A stretch of DNA of 5,665 bases from Geobacteraceae bacterium (GTDB lineage: Bacteria > Desulfobacterota > Desulfuromonadia > Desulfuromonadales > Geopsychrobacteraceae): positions 1 through 5,665 of the forward strand of contig JAMOPE010000440.1 in assembly GCA_027064785.1 (NCBI GenBank), written 5' to 3'. Positions 1-4,711 of this stretch are shown piece by piece. The notes beneath the pieces are model-generated. The model was given only the letters and a program-made list of their open reading frames with translations. It did no database searches and had not been told where the DNA came from. Positions within the stretch are counted from its first letter, which is position 1; the number at the start of each line of letters is the position of its first letter. The position numbers were made by a program, and so were the translations under genes.

Positions 1-643
1 CATCCTGGACGAAACCCTTGACCTGACCACGGCAATCACTTTTAAGCGGCACAACATAACGGTTGTTTCGCACCGTAATCAGCTGTTCCTGAAACAGACC
101 CGCCGAGTGTTCACCGGTCAGCAACTGATTAAGCTGCTGCTTAACCCGGCTGCGGGTCTGGCGAATCTGGTAACGTAAATCACCCAGCTCAAACGAAGCA
201 CTGTCAAGCAGATCACCGCGCGGGTCAATTGATTCGCGCAGGCGACGCTGCAACTCAGCCAGAGGAACAATTCCTGCCGCCAGTTTAAACAACAGATCCT
301 GCCGCTCGTCACGCTGAAAAAAATGACTGCAATCACGCATCACCTGCAGCGATTGAGCAACTTTCAGCAAGTCCTCGGCCGCCAGCAGACTCCCTTCAGC
401 CCGGACGCTGACCAGCAGTTCTGACAAATCACGGCAGCCACCTAATCCGGGAGACTGGCCGTCATTCAACCAGCGTAATGCCTCATCGACTTCAGACAGT
501 GCGGTCTCAATCACAACCTGGTCGCCCAACGGGACAAGGCGGTGCGCCTGCAACTTCCCCGGTTCCGATTGAGTCTGCCCGGCCAGTAACATCCGCAAAC
601 GTGGGTATTCCAGCCGTTGTAATGTTGACTCGGGACAGATCAC
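1..643 (-). CDS. mutS2: MutS2 family protein, N-terminal part (cut by left window edge)
   Basis: This is the first 214 residues of a MutS2 protein; the gene continues beyond position 1. MutS2 is a MutS-related ATPase with a C-terminal Smr nuclease domain, implicated in restraining recombination and in rescue of collided ribosomes; neither the ATPase nor the Smr domain lies in this window. What is visible is the family's N-terminal opening (PESTLQRLEYPRL, residues 4-16), a helical region, and near residues 188-214 the conserved stretch LITVRNNRYVVPLKSDCRG, which matches the MutS2 pattern of a T-x-R-x-x-R-Y-V-x-P-x-K core. There is no ATG near the start. I chose GTG at 643-641 because it gives the usual N-terminus, lies 7 bases past the cvpA stop, and has GGACGG about 9 bases upstream. 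A TTG at 661-659 (six codons longer, overlapping cvpA) is the alternative. It is the third gene of the yqeY-cvpA-mutS2 cluster and is probably translated from the same transcript. Confidence 0.9.
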   Translation of the reverse strand, partial: MICPESTLQRLEYPRLRMLLAGQTQSEPGKLQAHRLVPLGDQVVIETALSEVDEALRWLNDGQSPGLGGCRDLSELLVSVRAEGSLLAAEDLLKVAQSLQVMRDCSHFFQRDERQDLLFKLAAGIVPLAELQRRLRESIDPRGDLLDSASFELGDLRYQIRQTRSRVKQQLNQLLTGEHSAGLFQEQLITVRNNRYVVPLKSDCRGQVKGFVQD

Positions 644-650
644 GCTGTTA

Positions 651-1142
651 TCACCGTCCAACTAAATTCCGGCTACCGATAAAAATTGATCCCCCGAGAG
701 TCACAAACGGGGGAGCCAACTGTGAATGTTTCACTGTTTTCTGCATGGACTCCGGAGCAACAGAAGAACTGAGCGCGAGCAAGATCATTGACAGAATAAC
801 CACCCCCTGAACGATACCGAATATCGCGCCAGCAAGACGATTGAATCCGCCGAGAAAAACCAGTTTCACAAAACGGTTAAGGACAAAACCGAGGGCAGCA
901 AACAGAAAAACCAGCAACAGAAAAATTGCCAGAAATGACCCCCAGATACACAGCTGAGCCGGAAGATGAAAAGAATCCTGTAAAAACTGCGCCAGTGGGA
1001 GGTGAAACGTAAACGCAAAAACCCCACCGAGAACCAGTCCTAAAAGGGAACAGACCTCTTTCAGCAACCCCCGCAAAACTCCCTTAATCAGGAAAATCAC
1101 GAGGGCAACCAATATACCGATATCAAGCCAGCCCAGAGACAC
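651..1142 (-). CDS. cvpA: CvpA family inner-membrane protein
   Basis: A 163-residue polytopic membrane protein of the CvpA family, the usual length. Four hydrophobic segments are visible at roughly residues 5-22, 30-47, 64-88 and 101-125. The family-typical sequence GFNRLAGAIFGIVQG sits at about residues 99-113, at the start of the fourth segment, and an early WLDIGILV opening resembles the family N-terminus. CvpA was named for a role in colicin V production in E. coli and has been linked to envelope stress and bile tolerance; its molecular activity is not settled. The start codon is GTG at 1142-1140, five bases after the yqeY stop, with no ATG available and only a weak AGG-containing ribosome site inside the yqeY end, which suggests translational coupling. 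The C-terminal 35 residues are hydrophilic and unremarkable. Family assignment is firm; function in this organism is open. Confidence 0.88.
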   Translation of the reverse strand: MSLGWLDIGILVALVIFLIKGVLRGLLKEVCSLLGLVLGGVFAFTFHLPLAQFLQDSFHLPAQLCIWGSFLAIFLLLVFLFAALGFVLNRFVKLVFLGGFNRLAGAIFGIVQGVVILSMILLALSSSVAPESMQKTVKHSQLAPPFVTLGGSIFIGSRNLVGR

Positions 1143-1147
1143 CCCGC

Positions 1148-1594
1148 CTAACCTGCCAGATGTTCCCGTACCAGCCGGTTGACCATTTTGCCGTCAGCTG
1201 AACCTTTGGTTTTTGCCATCACCTGCGGCATGACTTTTCCCATATCCTTCATTGAGGAGGCACCACTTTCAGCAATCACGGCAATAACAATTTCACGAAC
1301 CTCAGCTTCACTCAATTGAGCGGGAAGGTACTGCTGCAGAACAACAAGTTCAGCCTCTTCTTTGGCTGCCAGTTCGGGTCGATCGTTATCATGGTACATC
1401 TGTGCCGCTTCGCGCCGCTGCTTAACCGCGGTACTGATAACAGCAATGATACCGCTGTCATCGAGATCCTGACGCTGCTCAATCTCTTTATTTTTGATCG
1501 CACTGCGAAGTTGACGAATTGTTCCGAGGCGCTCACTCTGCTTGCTTTTCATCGCCTCTTTCATGTCCTGCATAAGCTGGTCTTTAATGCTCAT
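1148..1594 (-). CDS. yqeY: GatB/YqeY domain-containing protein
   Basis: A 148-residue stand-alone YqeY protein, full length for the family. The N-terminus (MSIKDQLMQDMKEAMKSKQSERLGTIRQLRSAIKNKEIEQ) is the highly typical opening, followed by a middle region with AVKQRREAAQMYHDNDRPELAAKEEAELVVLQQYLPAQLSE and a C-terminal half containing MKDMGKVMPQVMAKTKGSADGKMVNRLVRE. YqeY resembles the tail domain of GatB, the amidotransferase subunit that acts on mischarged Glu-tRNA(Gln) and Asp-tRNA(Asn), so a tRNA-binding role has been suggested, but the biochemical role of the free-standing protein is not established. ATG at 1594-1592 has a good AGGTGA ribosome site 5 bases upstream. It is the first gene of the operon with cvpA and mutS2 and is cytosolic. 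The frequently adjacent rpsU gene is not found immediately upstream. Confidence 0.93.
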   Translation of the reverse strand: MSIKDQLMQDMKEAMKSKQSERLGTIRQLRSAIKNKEIEQRQDLDDSGIIAVISTAVKQRREAAQMYHDNDRPELAAKEEAELVVLQQYLPAQLSEAEVREIVIAVIAESGASSMKDMGKVMPQVMAKTKGSADGKMVNRLVREHLAG

Positions 1595-1641
1595 CGATTC
1601 ACCTGTGTCAGAAAGGAATTGACCACTAATAAATACAAAGA

Positions 1642-1666
1642 GGGTGCGCAGAAAATTCCGGCACCC
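1642..1666 (-). promoter_or_regulatory. GC-rich stem in the yqeY 5' leader
   Basis: GGGTGC at 1642-1647 and GCACCC at 1661-1666 are perfect complements separated by 13 bases, in an otherwise AT-rich stretch about 50-70 bases upstream of the yqeY start. As transcribed toward yqeY it would form a six-pair stem. There is no T-run immediately after it in either direction, so it does not look like a terminator. It could be a leader structure or an operator dyad; nothing in the sequence decides. Confidence 0.3.
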
Positions 1667-1803
1667 GCATATCGCTATAGTCTGAGTGATCGCAACGAAA
1701 ATAAAGTCTTTTCAGAAGGACCCATTTAAAAGAATTTGGTAGTTTATTTGTTTCACAGAAAGAACGCAAGCTTTTCTTCACAAAAAAACTCCCCGCATAA
1801 GCC

Positions 1804-1834
1804 TTTATTGGTCGTCAATTAAGACCTCTAATAT
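1804..1834 (+). promoter_or_regulatory. Candidate sigma-70-type promoter for the leader ORF and EAL gene
   Basis: TAATAT at 1829-1834 is a good -10 hexamer lying 35 bases before the leader ORF start. A weak -35 match, TTATTG, sits at 1805-1810 with an 18-base spacer; TTGGTC at 1808-1813 gives a 15-base spacer and is less likely. A partial dyad, GGTC at 1810-1813 and GACC at 1823-1826, lies in the spacer and could be a regulator site. The call rests on hexamer similarity only. Confidence 0.35.
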
Positions 1835-1868
1835 GCGACAATTTAAGTCAATAATGGAGGACAAAAAA

Positions 1869-1958
1869 ATGAAGGATTCTCGACATCTATACTTTACAAA
1901 CACAAAAACTACTCCTATGATTCTGCCACAAATCTGGCTGGCCAGCACGTTAAAATAA
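1869..1958 (+). CDS. Possible 29-residue leader peptide upstream of the EAL gene
   Basis: A 29-codon ORF beginning MKDSRHLYFTNTKT and ending LASTLK. Its ATG has the best ribosome binding site in the region: GGAGG at 1856-1860, eight bases before the start. It ends 22 bases before the EAL gene start, on the same strand. The peptide has no signal peptide or membrane segment and I do not recognise it. It carries five threonines, four of them within residues 10-15, which is notable but not enough to propose an amino-acid attenuator, since no T-tailed terminator follows. Its stop codon falls in the loop of the hairpin at 1943-1967, so ribosomes finishing this ORF would open that hairpin just ahead of the EAL ribosome site. 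A translated leader controlling the phosphodiesterase is an inference; a chance ORF after a displaced ribosome site is the alternative. Confidence 0.42.
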   Translation: MKDSRHLYFTNTKTTPMILPQIWLASTLK

Positions 1959-1967
1959 GTCGTGCTG
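1943..1967 (+). promoter_or_regulatory. Hairpin between leader ORF and EAL gene
   Basis: CAGCACG at 1943-1949 and CGTGCTG at 1961-1967 form a perfect seven-pair stem with an 11-base loop. The loop contains the leader ORF stop codon (TAA, 1956-1958), and the 3' arm ends two bases before AGGAAGGGG, the likely ribosome site of the EAL gene. A competing 10-base perfect palindrome, GCTGGCCAGC at 1937-1946, overlaps the 5' arm. No U-tract follows, so I read it as a possible translational control element, not a terminator. Confidence 0.4.
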
Positions 1968-1980
1968 TCAGGAAGGGGAA

Positions 1981-3276
1981 ATGAAAAGTCACGGAGATTC
2001 CATGCAGGAGCAAGAACCGGCGCAGTACAACATTGCAGATATTATCGACAACGGTGCTGTTGTTACTTACTTTCAGCCGATCATCAGCCTGAAAGATAAG
2101 AAGGTTGTCGGTATTGAAGCCCTCAGTCGTGGGATCATCCCCCCGGGTAAAGATATCATTCCCCCACTCGATCTCATCAGCCAGGCCAACAAAAGCCAGC
2201 TCAGTCTCGAACTTGACCGCCTCTTCCGCAAAAAAGCCCTCCACACTTATCAGAAAATTGATCCGGCTGCGGAAGTCCTTCTATTTATCAACATGAACCC
2301 GAAAATTCTAGATAGTGAAGATCTGGAGCTTGGCTGGACCAATCGCAAGGTCAGGGCACTGGGACTGAGGAGCGACCAGATCGCTATTGAGATTTGCGAA
2401 TCGAGTATCACCGATACCGAGAAGCTGATCAAATTTGTTGAAAACTACCGTCGCCACGGTTTTATTATTGCCATGGATGACTACGGAACGAACCATTCCA
2501 ATCTGGAGCGAATTATCCAGATCAGGCCCGATATCGTTAAAATTCCACGCGAACTGATTGACGGGGTTCACACCGACTTCTACAAAGAAGCCATCGTCAG
2601 ATCAATCATCCATCTCACCCGCAATATCGGTGCAGTCACAATCGCCGAAGGGGTTGAATCAGAGCAGGATGTCCTCAAATGCCACGAGCTTGGGATCGAT
2701 CTCTATCAGGGCTTTTATTTTGCCCGACCGTCGCAGTGCTGTATCGGCAGCTACCAAAAATGCCGTGAAACAATTTACAAGACACTGTTTAAGCTTTCCG
2801 GTCACATGAAACAGCATATTCAGGAGAAACGCGATTGCCACCTGGGCTTTCTGAAAACCTGTAAGACACTGCTGAAAAAACTGGACCTCGCCGCAGTTGA
2901 AGATTTTGACACAATCCTCAATTCAACAGATATTGATCAAAGGAACATCGACTGTCTCTACCTGCTCAATGACGACGGACGACAGATTCACAAAATCAAT
3001 CTCGCTGACACAACCAGACCCTATCACCAGTACCATCTCTTCCAAAGGATCGGCGACAACTCGGACCATTCGGTAAAAGACTATTTCGTGTTGTCTTTCT
3101 ATGAAGATGCCGATATTTACATTTCCGATGAATTTGTCTCGTACACATCAAAAAACTATTGCAAAACCATCTCTGCCAAATTCATCAGTGCGGACGGACA
3201 ACAGCACACCCTCTGCATCGATTTCATCCTCCACAATATGAACAATGAAAAACGGCAGAGGTCTGCGATTTGTTAA
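1981..3276 (+). CDS. EAL-domain c-di-GMP phosphodiesterase with C-terminal Cache/PAS-like domain
   Basis: A 431-residue protein, predicted cytosolic (no signal peptide or membrane helix). The EAL domain covers about residues 20-255 and would hydrolyse c-di-GMP to linear pGpG. The expected catalytic set is present: E46 in EALSR, N104, E137 and E140 in EICE, D166-D167 in DDYG, K187, E223 in AEGVE, and Q243 in YQGF. Two spots depart from consensus: loop 6 reads DDYGTNHSNL where DDFGTGYSSL is common, and the usual KID is KIP at 187-189. After a helical linker (about 260-300), residues 305-418 resemble a Cache/PAS-like sensor domain of the kind found C-terminal to EAL in YkuI-type proteins: YLLNDDGRQI near 327-336, then YISDEFVSY and CKTISAKF, ending in LCIDF. 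There is no GGDEF domain. ATG 1981 follows AGGAAGGGG; ATG 2002 with GGAG five bases upstream is a possible shorter start. Activity is likely but not certain, and the C-terminal ligand is unknown. Confidence 0.9.
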   Translation: MKSHGDSMQEQEPAQYNIADIIDNGAVVTYFQPIISLKDKKVVGIEALSRGIIPPGKDIIPPLDLISQANKSQLSLELDRLFRKKALHTYQKIDPAAEVLLFINMNPKILDSEDLELGWTNRKVRALGLRSDQIAIEICESSITDTEKLIKFVENYRRHGFIIAMDDYGTNHSNLERIIQIRPDIVKIPRELIDGVHTDFYKEAIVRSIIHLTRNIGAVTIAEGVESEQDVLKCHELGIDLYQGFYFARPSQCCIGSYQKCRETIYKTLFKLSGHMKQHIQEKRDCHLGFLKTCKTLLKKLDLAAVEDFDTILNSTDIDQRNIDCLYLLNDDGRQIHKINLADTTRPYHQYHLFQRIGDNSDHSVKDYFVLSFYEDADIYISDEFVSYTSKNYCKTISAKFISADGQQHTLCIDFILHNMNNEKRQRSAIC

Positions 3277-3316
3277 TCAGTGACTCCGTTCTTTTGTTGT
3301 CCAGATAAAAACCAGC

Positions 3317-3329
3317 GGACTGAAAGTCC
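3317..3329. repeat. Right-end hairpin of the IS element
   Basis: GGACT at 3317-3321 and AGTCC at 3325-3329 form a perfect five-pair stem with a three-base GAA loop. It starts one base beyond the transposase stop codon and is preceded on the plus strand by AAAAACC, the same arrangement found at the other end. It is the expected TnpA-binding subterminal palindrome. It may also act as a weak end for EAL transcripts, but the following sequence has no clean T-run. Confidence 0.65.
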
Positions 3330-3758
3330 CTAATCTAGTTTTAAATTATCTTTATCGTTGGCCGAAAACTTGTGGCGTTTCAAATATTCCTGAACTATTT
3401 CTTCGGTAATATTTCCGGTGCTCCAAGCACCATAACCTATTGACCATAATGTGTTTGCCCCAATAGCACCTCTTCAATTCGCTATACTCTTTTTGAAGAA
3501 GACGGGAACTTCGACCTTTCAATCGCTTTACCAACTCACTCATTGAAAGGGACGGTGGATACTCAATATGCATGTGAATATGATCTCTACTCACGACACC
3601 ACTCATAATTCTTACATCTTCGGTATCACAAACCTGGATCAGCAATTCACGACAACGCCTTTATCTCCCAGCAAAACTTTAAAGCGGTACTTTGTCACCC
3701 AAACAAGCTGAACGGTTAGACGACTGACGGTGTGACCACCGTAACGATAATTGCTCAT
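3330..3758 (-). pseudogene. tnpA: IS200/IS605 family TnpA transposase, frameshifted
   Basis: Remnant of an HUH single-strand transposase (Y1 family). Reading from ATG 3758 (AGGGGGAG four bases upstream) the first frame gives MSNYRYGGHTVSRLTVQLVW and VTKYRFKVLLGDKG, the normal N-terminus, then stops at TGA 3641-3639. A missing base near 3649-3653 moves the coding frame; the second segment carries VSRDHIHMHIEY with the metal-binding HUH histidines and VKRLKGRSSRLLQKEY. An extra base near 3450 shifts it back, and the third segment gives LWSIGYGAWSTGNITEEI and then VQEYLKRHK, with the likely nucleophilic tyrosine codon at 3384-3386, ending at TAG 3332-3330. With both indels repaired the protein would be 142 residues, the normal size. 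The two indels cancel in length but the middle frame is separated by a stop, so no intact enzyme is made from this copy. Confidence 0.85.
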
Positions 3759-3809
3759 ACTACTCCCCCTGATTAATTCAGCAGATTTGAGTAGCACCTG
3801 AAAAACCTA

Positions 3810-3819
3810 GACTAAAGTC
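3810..3819. repeat. Left-end hairpin of the IS element
   Basis: GACTAAAGTC is a perfect ten-base palindrome (GACT, AA, AGTC), extendable by a wobble pair. With the preceding AAAAACC (3801-3807, plus strand) it mirrors the right end. It lies about 50 bases upstream of the transposase start, where the left-end palindrome of IS200-type elements is expected. Confidence 0.6.
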
Positions 3820-3849
3820 CATAGTTTTTAACTCGCGTGATCGAACAAT

Positions 3850-3889
3850 AAAAAAGGCAGGCCGGTTCCTTTGGGAATCGGCCTGCCTT
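3850..3889 (-). terminator. Strong intrinsic terminator of the rhodanese gene
   Basis: AAGGCAGGCCG at 3854-3864 pairs with CGGCCTGCCTT at 3879-3889, and TTCC/GGGAA extend the stem around a short loop, leaving one mismatch. On the minus strand the stem is followed by TTTTTT (complement of the six A residues at 3850-3855). It starts about 40 bases after the rhodanese stop and there is no plus-strand gene ending here, so it serves the minus-strand transcript. The mirrored A/T content on the other side is poor, so bidirectional use is unlikely. Confidence 0.9.
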
Positions 3890-3928
3890 CTATAGAATTA
3901 ACAAGATTTAAATAATATTTAGAAAAAC

Positions 3929-4522
3929 TTACCCTTCAGAAGGAAAATACATCTTATCTTTATTAAGTTTATAACTCCAAGGAAGTCCGGAATTTTTCCA
4001 ACCGTTCTTCAACCGCCAGTTTTTCCGTTCACCCTCTTTAAGTTTACCGCCTTCAAAACCATCAGTCACAACATAAACCTGCTTATATCCTTTGTTTTCC
4101 AGGTACTTGGTTGCCGGGGCTCCACGGGTTCCACCCGAGCGACACATAATAACAACAGGAACCTCTTTCGTCAGCCCGCGTGCTTCCAGGGCCGCTGCGA
4201 CCTCCTGCTCGAAGTTTGGATTAAGCTCCATCTTGAAAACAGGTTTCTTATCATTCCAAACCGCACGATTCGCTATTTTAAATGGGATGTTAATATCGAC
4301 CACATCGGTAAAGCCGGTAAACATGATTTCGATGGGGTCTCTGACATCGATAAACAACATCTGATCCCCCAGTTTCTGCTTCAAAGCATATGCTTCTTTG
4401 GAATCGACATACAGGTTCCAAGCAGTCTGCTTCTTGGGATTTTCCGGTTTTGATGATGAAAAAGCCGGCACAGAGCTTATACCTAGAAGCAGGATGAGCA
4501 ACACTATTGCTTTACGTTTCAT
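3929..4522 (-). CDS. Exported rhodanese-like sulfurtransferase
   Basis: A 197-residue single-domain rhodanese-like protein, probably periplasmic. Residues 1-20 form a signal peptide: MKRK, a hydrophobic core AIVLLILLLGISS, then VPA with likely cleavage after A20. The rhodanese fold follows: MLFIDVRDPIE (about 55-65, with the conserved D-x-R), a mid-domain acidic helix EQEVAAALEARG, then VPVVIMCRSGGTRGAP with the presumed catalytic C127, and VYVVTDGFEGG. A C-terminal tail NGWKNSGLPWSYKL is shared, as I recall, with a family of exported rhodanese-like proteins. Such proteins move sulfane sulfur from thiosulfate or polysulfide to acceptors; the substrate here is not shown by sequence. The active loop is CX5R (C127 to R133), one residue longer than the usual CX4R. 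I chose ATG 4522, since AAGGGGA lies about 9 bases upstream and translation begins directly at the signal peptide; ATG 4549 and 4531 would add a charged pre-extension. It is monocistronic, with its own promoter and terminator. Confidence 0.87.
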   Translation of the reverse strand: MKRKAIVLLILLLGISSVPAFSSSKPENPKKQTAWNLYVDSKEAYALKQKLGDQMLFIDVRDPIEIMFTGFTDVVDINIPFKIANRAVWNDKKPVFKMELNPNFEQEVAAALEARGLTKEVPVVIMCRSGGTRGAPATKYLENKGYKQVYVVTDGFEGGKLKEGERKNWRLKNGWKNSGLPWSYKLNKDKMYFPSEG

Positions 4523-4542
4523 GACTATCATTCCCCTTTCAG

Positions 4543-4590
4543 CTAACATAGTTAGATTGTTTGACTAACAAAATATCGACAAATTTAGTC
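4543..4590 (-). promoter_or_regulatory. Repeated CTAAC/GTTAG motifs in the rhodanese leader
   Basis: On the plus strand the stretch contains CTAACATAGTTAG (4543-4555, an exact inverted repeat with a 3-base centre), then GACTAA at 4563-4568 and TTAGTC at 4585-4590, a second six-base inverted repeat. All lie between the proposed transcription start and the coding region. They may be operator half-sites or RNA hairpins; the AT-rich background makes chance matches possible. Confidence 0.3.
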
Positions 4591-4592
4591 AT

Positions 4593-4621
4593 ATTTTGCC
4601 AATCATAAATAAGAATGTCAA
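4593..4621 (-). promoter_or_regulatory. Sigma-70-type promoter for the rhodanese gene
   Basis: On the minus strand TTGACA (4621-4616) is a perfect -35 hexamer, followed by a 17-base spacer and CAAAAT (4598-4593), a four-of-six match to TATAAT. Transcription would start near 4586, giving a leader of about 60 bases before ATG 4522. It is the clearest promoter in the window. Confidence 0.6.
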
Positions 4622-4711
4622 TATATATTAAATTTAGAATGAATGAGGTGCACAAAATTTGCAAAATTTCCCATTTATGTGTCACACTTTTCCCTCAATA
4701 AAGGATGTGCC

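Larger units (their letters stand above)
3300..3825 (-). mobile_element. Decayed IS200/IS605-type insertion sequence (approximate limits)
   Basis: A small element read on the minus strand, consisting of one broken Y1 transposase gene between two related subterminal hairpins. On the plus strand the right end carries AAAAACC followed by GGACTGAAAGTCC (3307-3329) and the left end carries AAAAACC followed by GACTAAAGTCC (3801-3820), so both ends share the same AAAAACC-plus-hairpin plan. Such asymmetric hairpin ends without terminal inverted repeats are the hallmark of the family, which transposes as single-stranded DNA and makes no target duplication, so exact borders cannot be read from one copy. 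No tnpB is present. It lies between the 3' ends of the EAL gene and the rhodanese gene, outside the rhodanese terminator. Confidence 0.75.

Noticed and set aside
478..810. Plus-strand ORF of 110 codons
   Set aside because: It lies antisense to mutS2 and the cvpA end, both clearly coding on the other strand, and its translation is low-complexity with no recognisable family.
1316..1729. Plus-strand ORF of 137 codons opposite yqeY
   Set aside because: It is a shadow of the well-supported yqeY frame and its intergenic tail has no coding character.
1731..1860. Possible c-di-GMP (GEMM) riboswitch ahead of the EAL gene, prompted by an ACGCAAGC stretch at about 1763-1771
   Set aside because: The surrounding conserved GEMM elements, including the paired second half with a tetraloop receptor, are not visible; only a short chance resemblance remains.
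3317..3340. Intrinsic terminator for the EAL gene at the GGACT/AGTCC hairpin
   Set aside because: The stem is only five pairs and there is no continuous T-run after it; its match to the opposite IS end identifies it as a transposon end.
3330..3758. Programmed frameshifting to make an intact TnpA
   Set aside because: Neither frameshift point has a slippery A- or T-run with a following structure, and two opposite shifts would both be needed; simple decay or sequencing error explains it better.
4523..4549. Longer rhodanese start at ATG 4549
   Set aside because: It would place charged residues MLAERG before the signal peptide, and the ribosome site AAGGGGA lies inside this extension at good distance from ATG 4522.
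4643..4711. N-terminal extension of the DDAH gene from ATG 4643
   Set aside because: The extra 23 residues are not family-like, while ATG 4712 has a proper ribosome site and gives the typical 254-residue enzyme with catalytic residues in standard positions.
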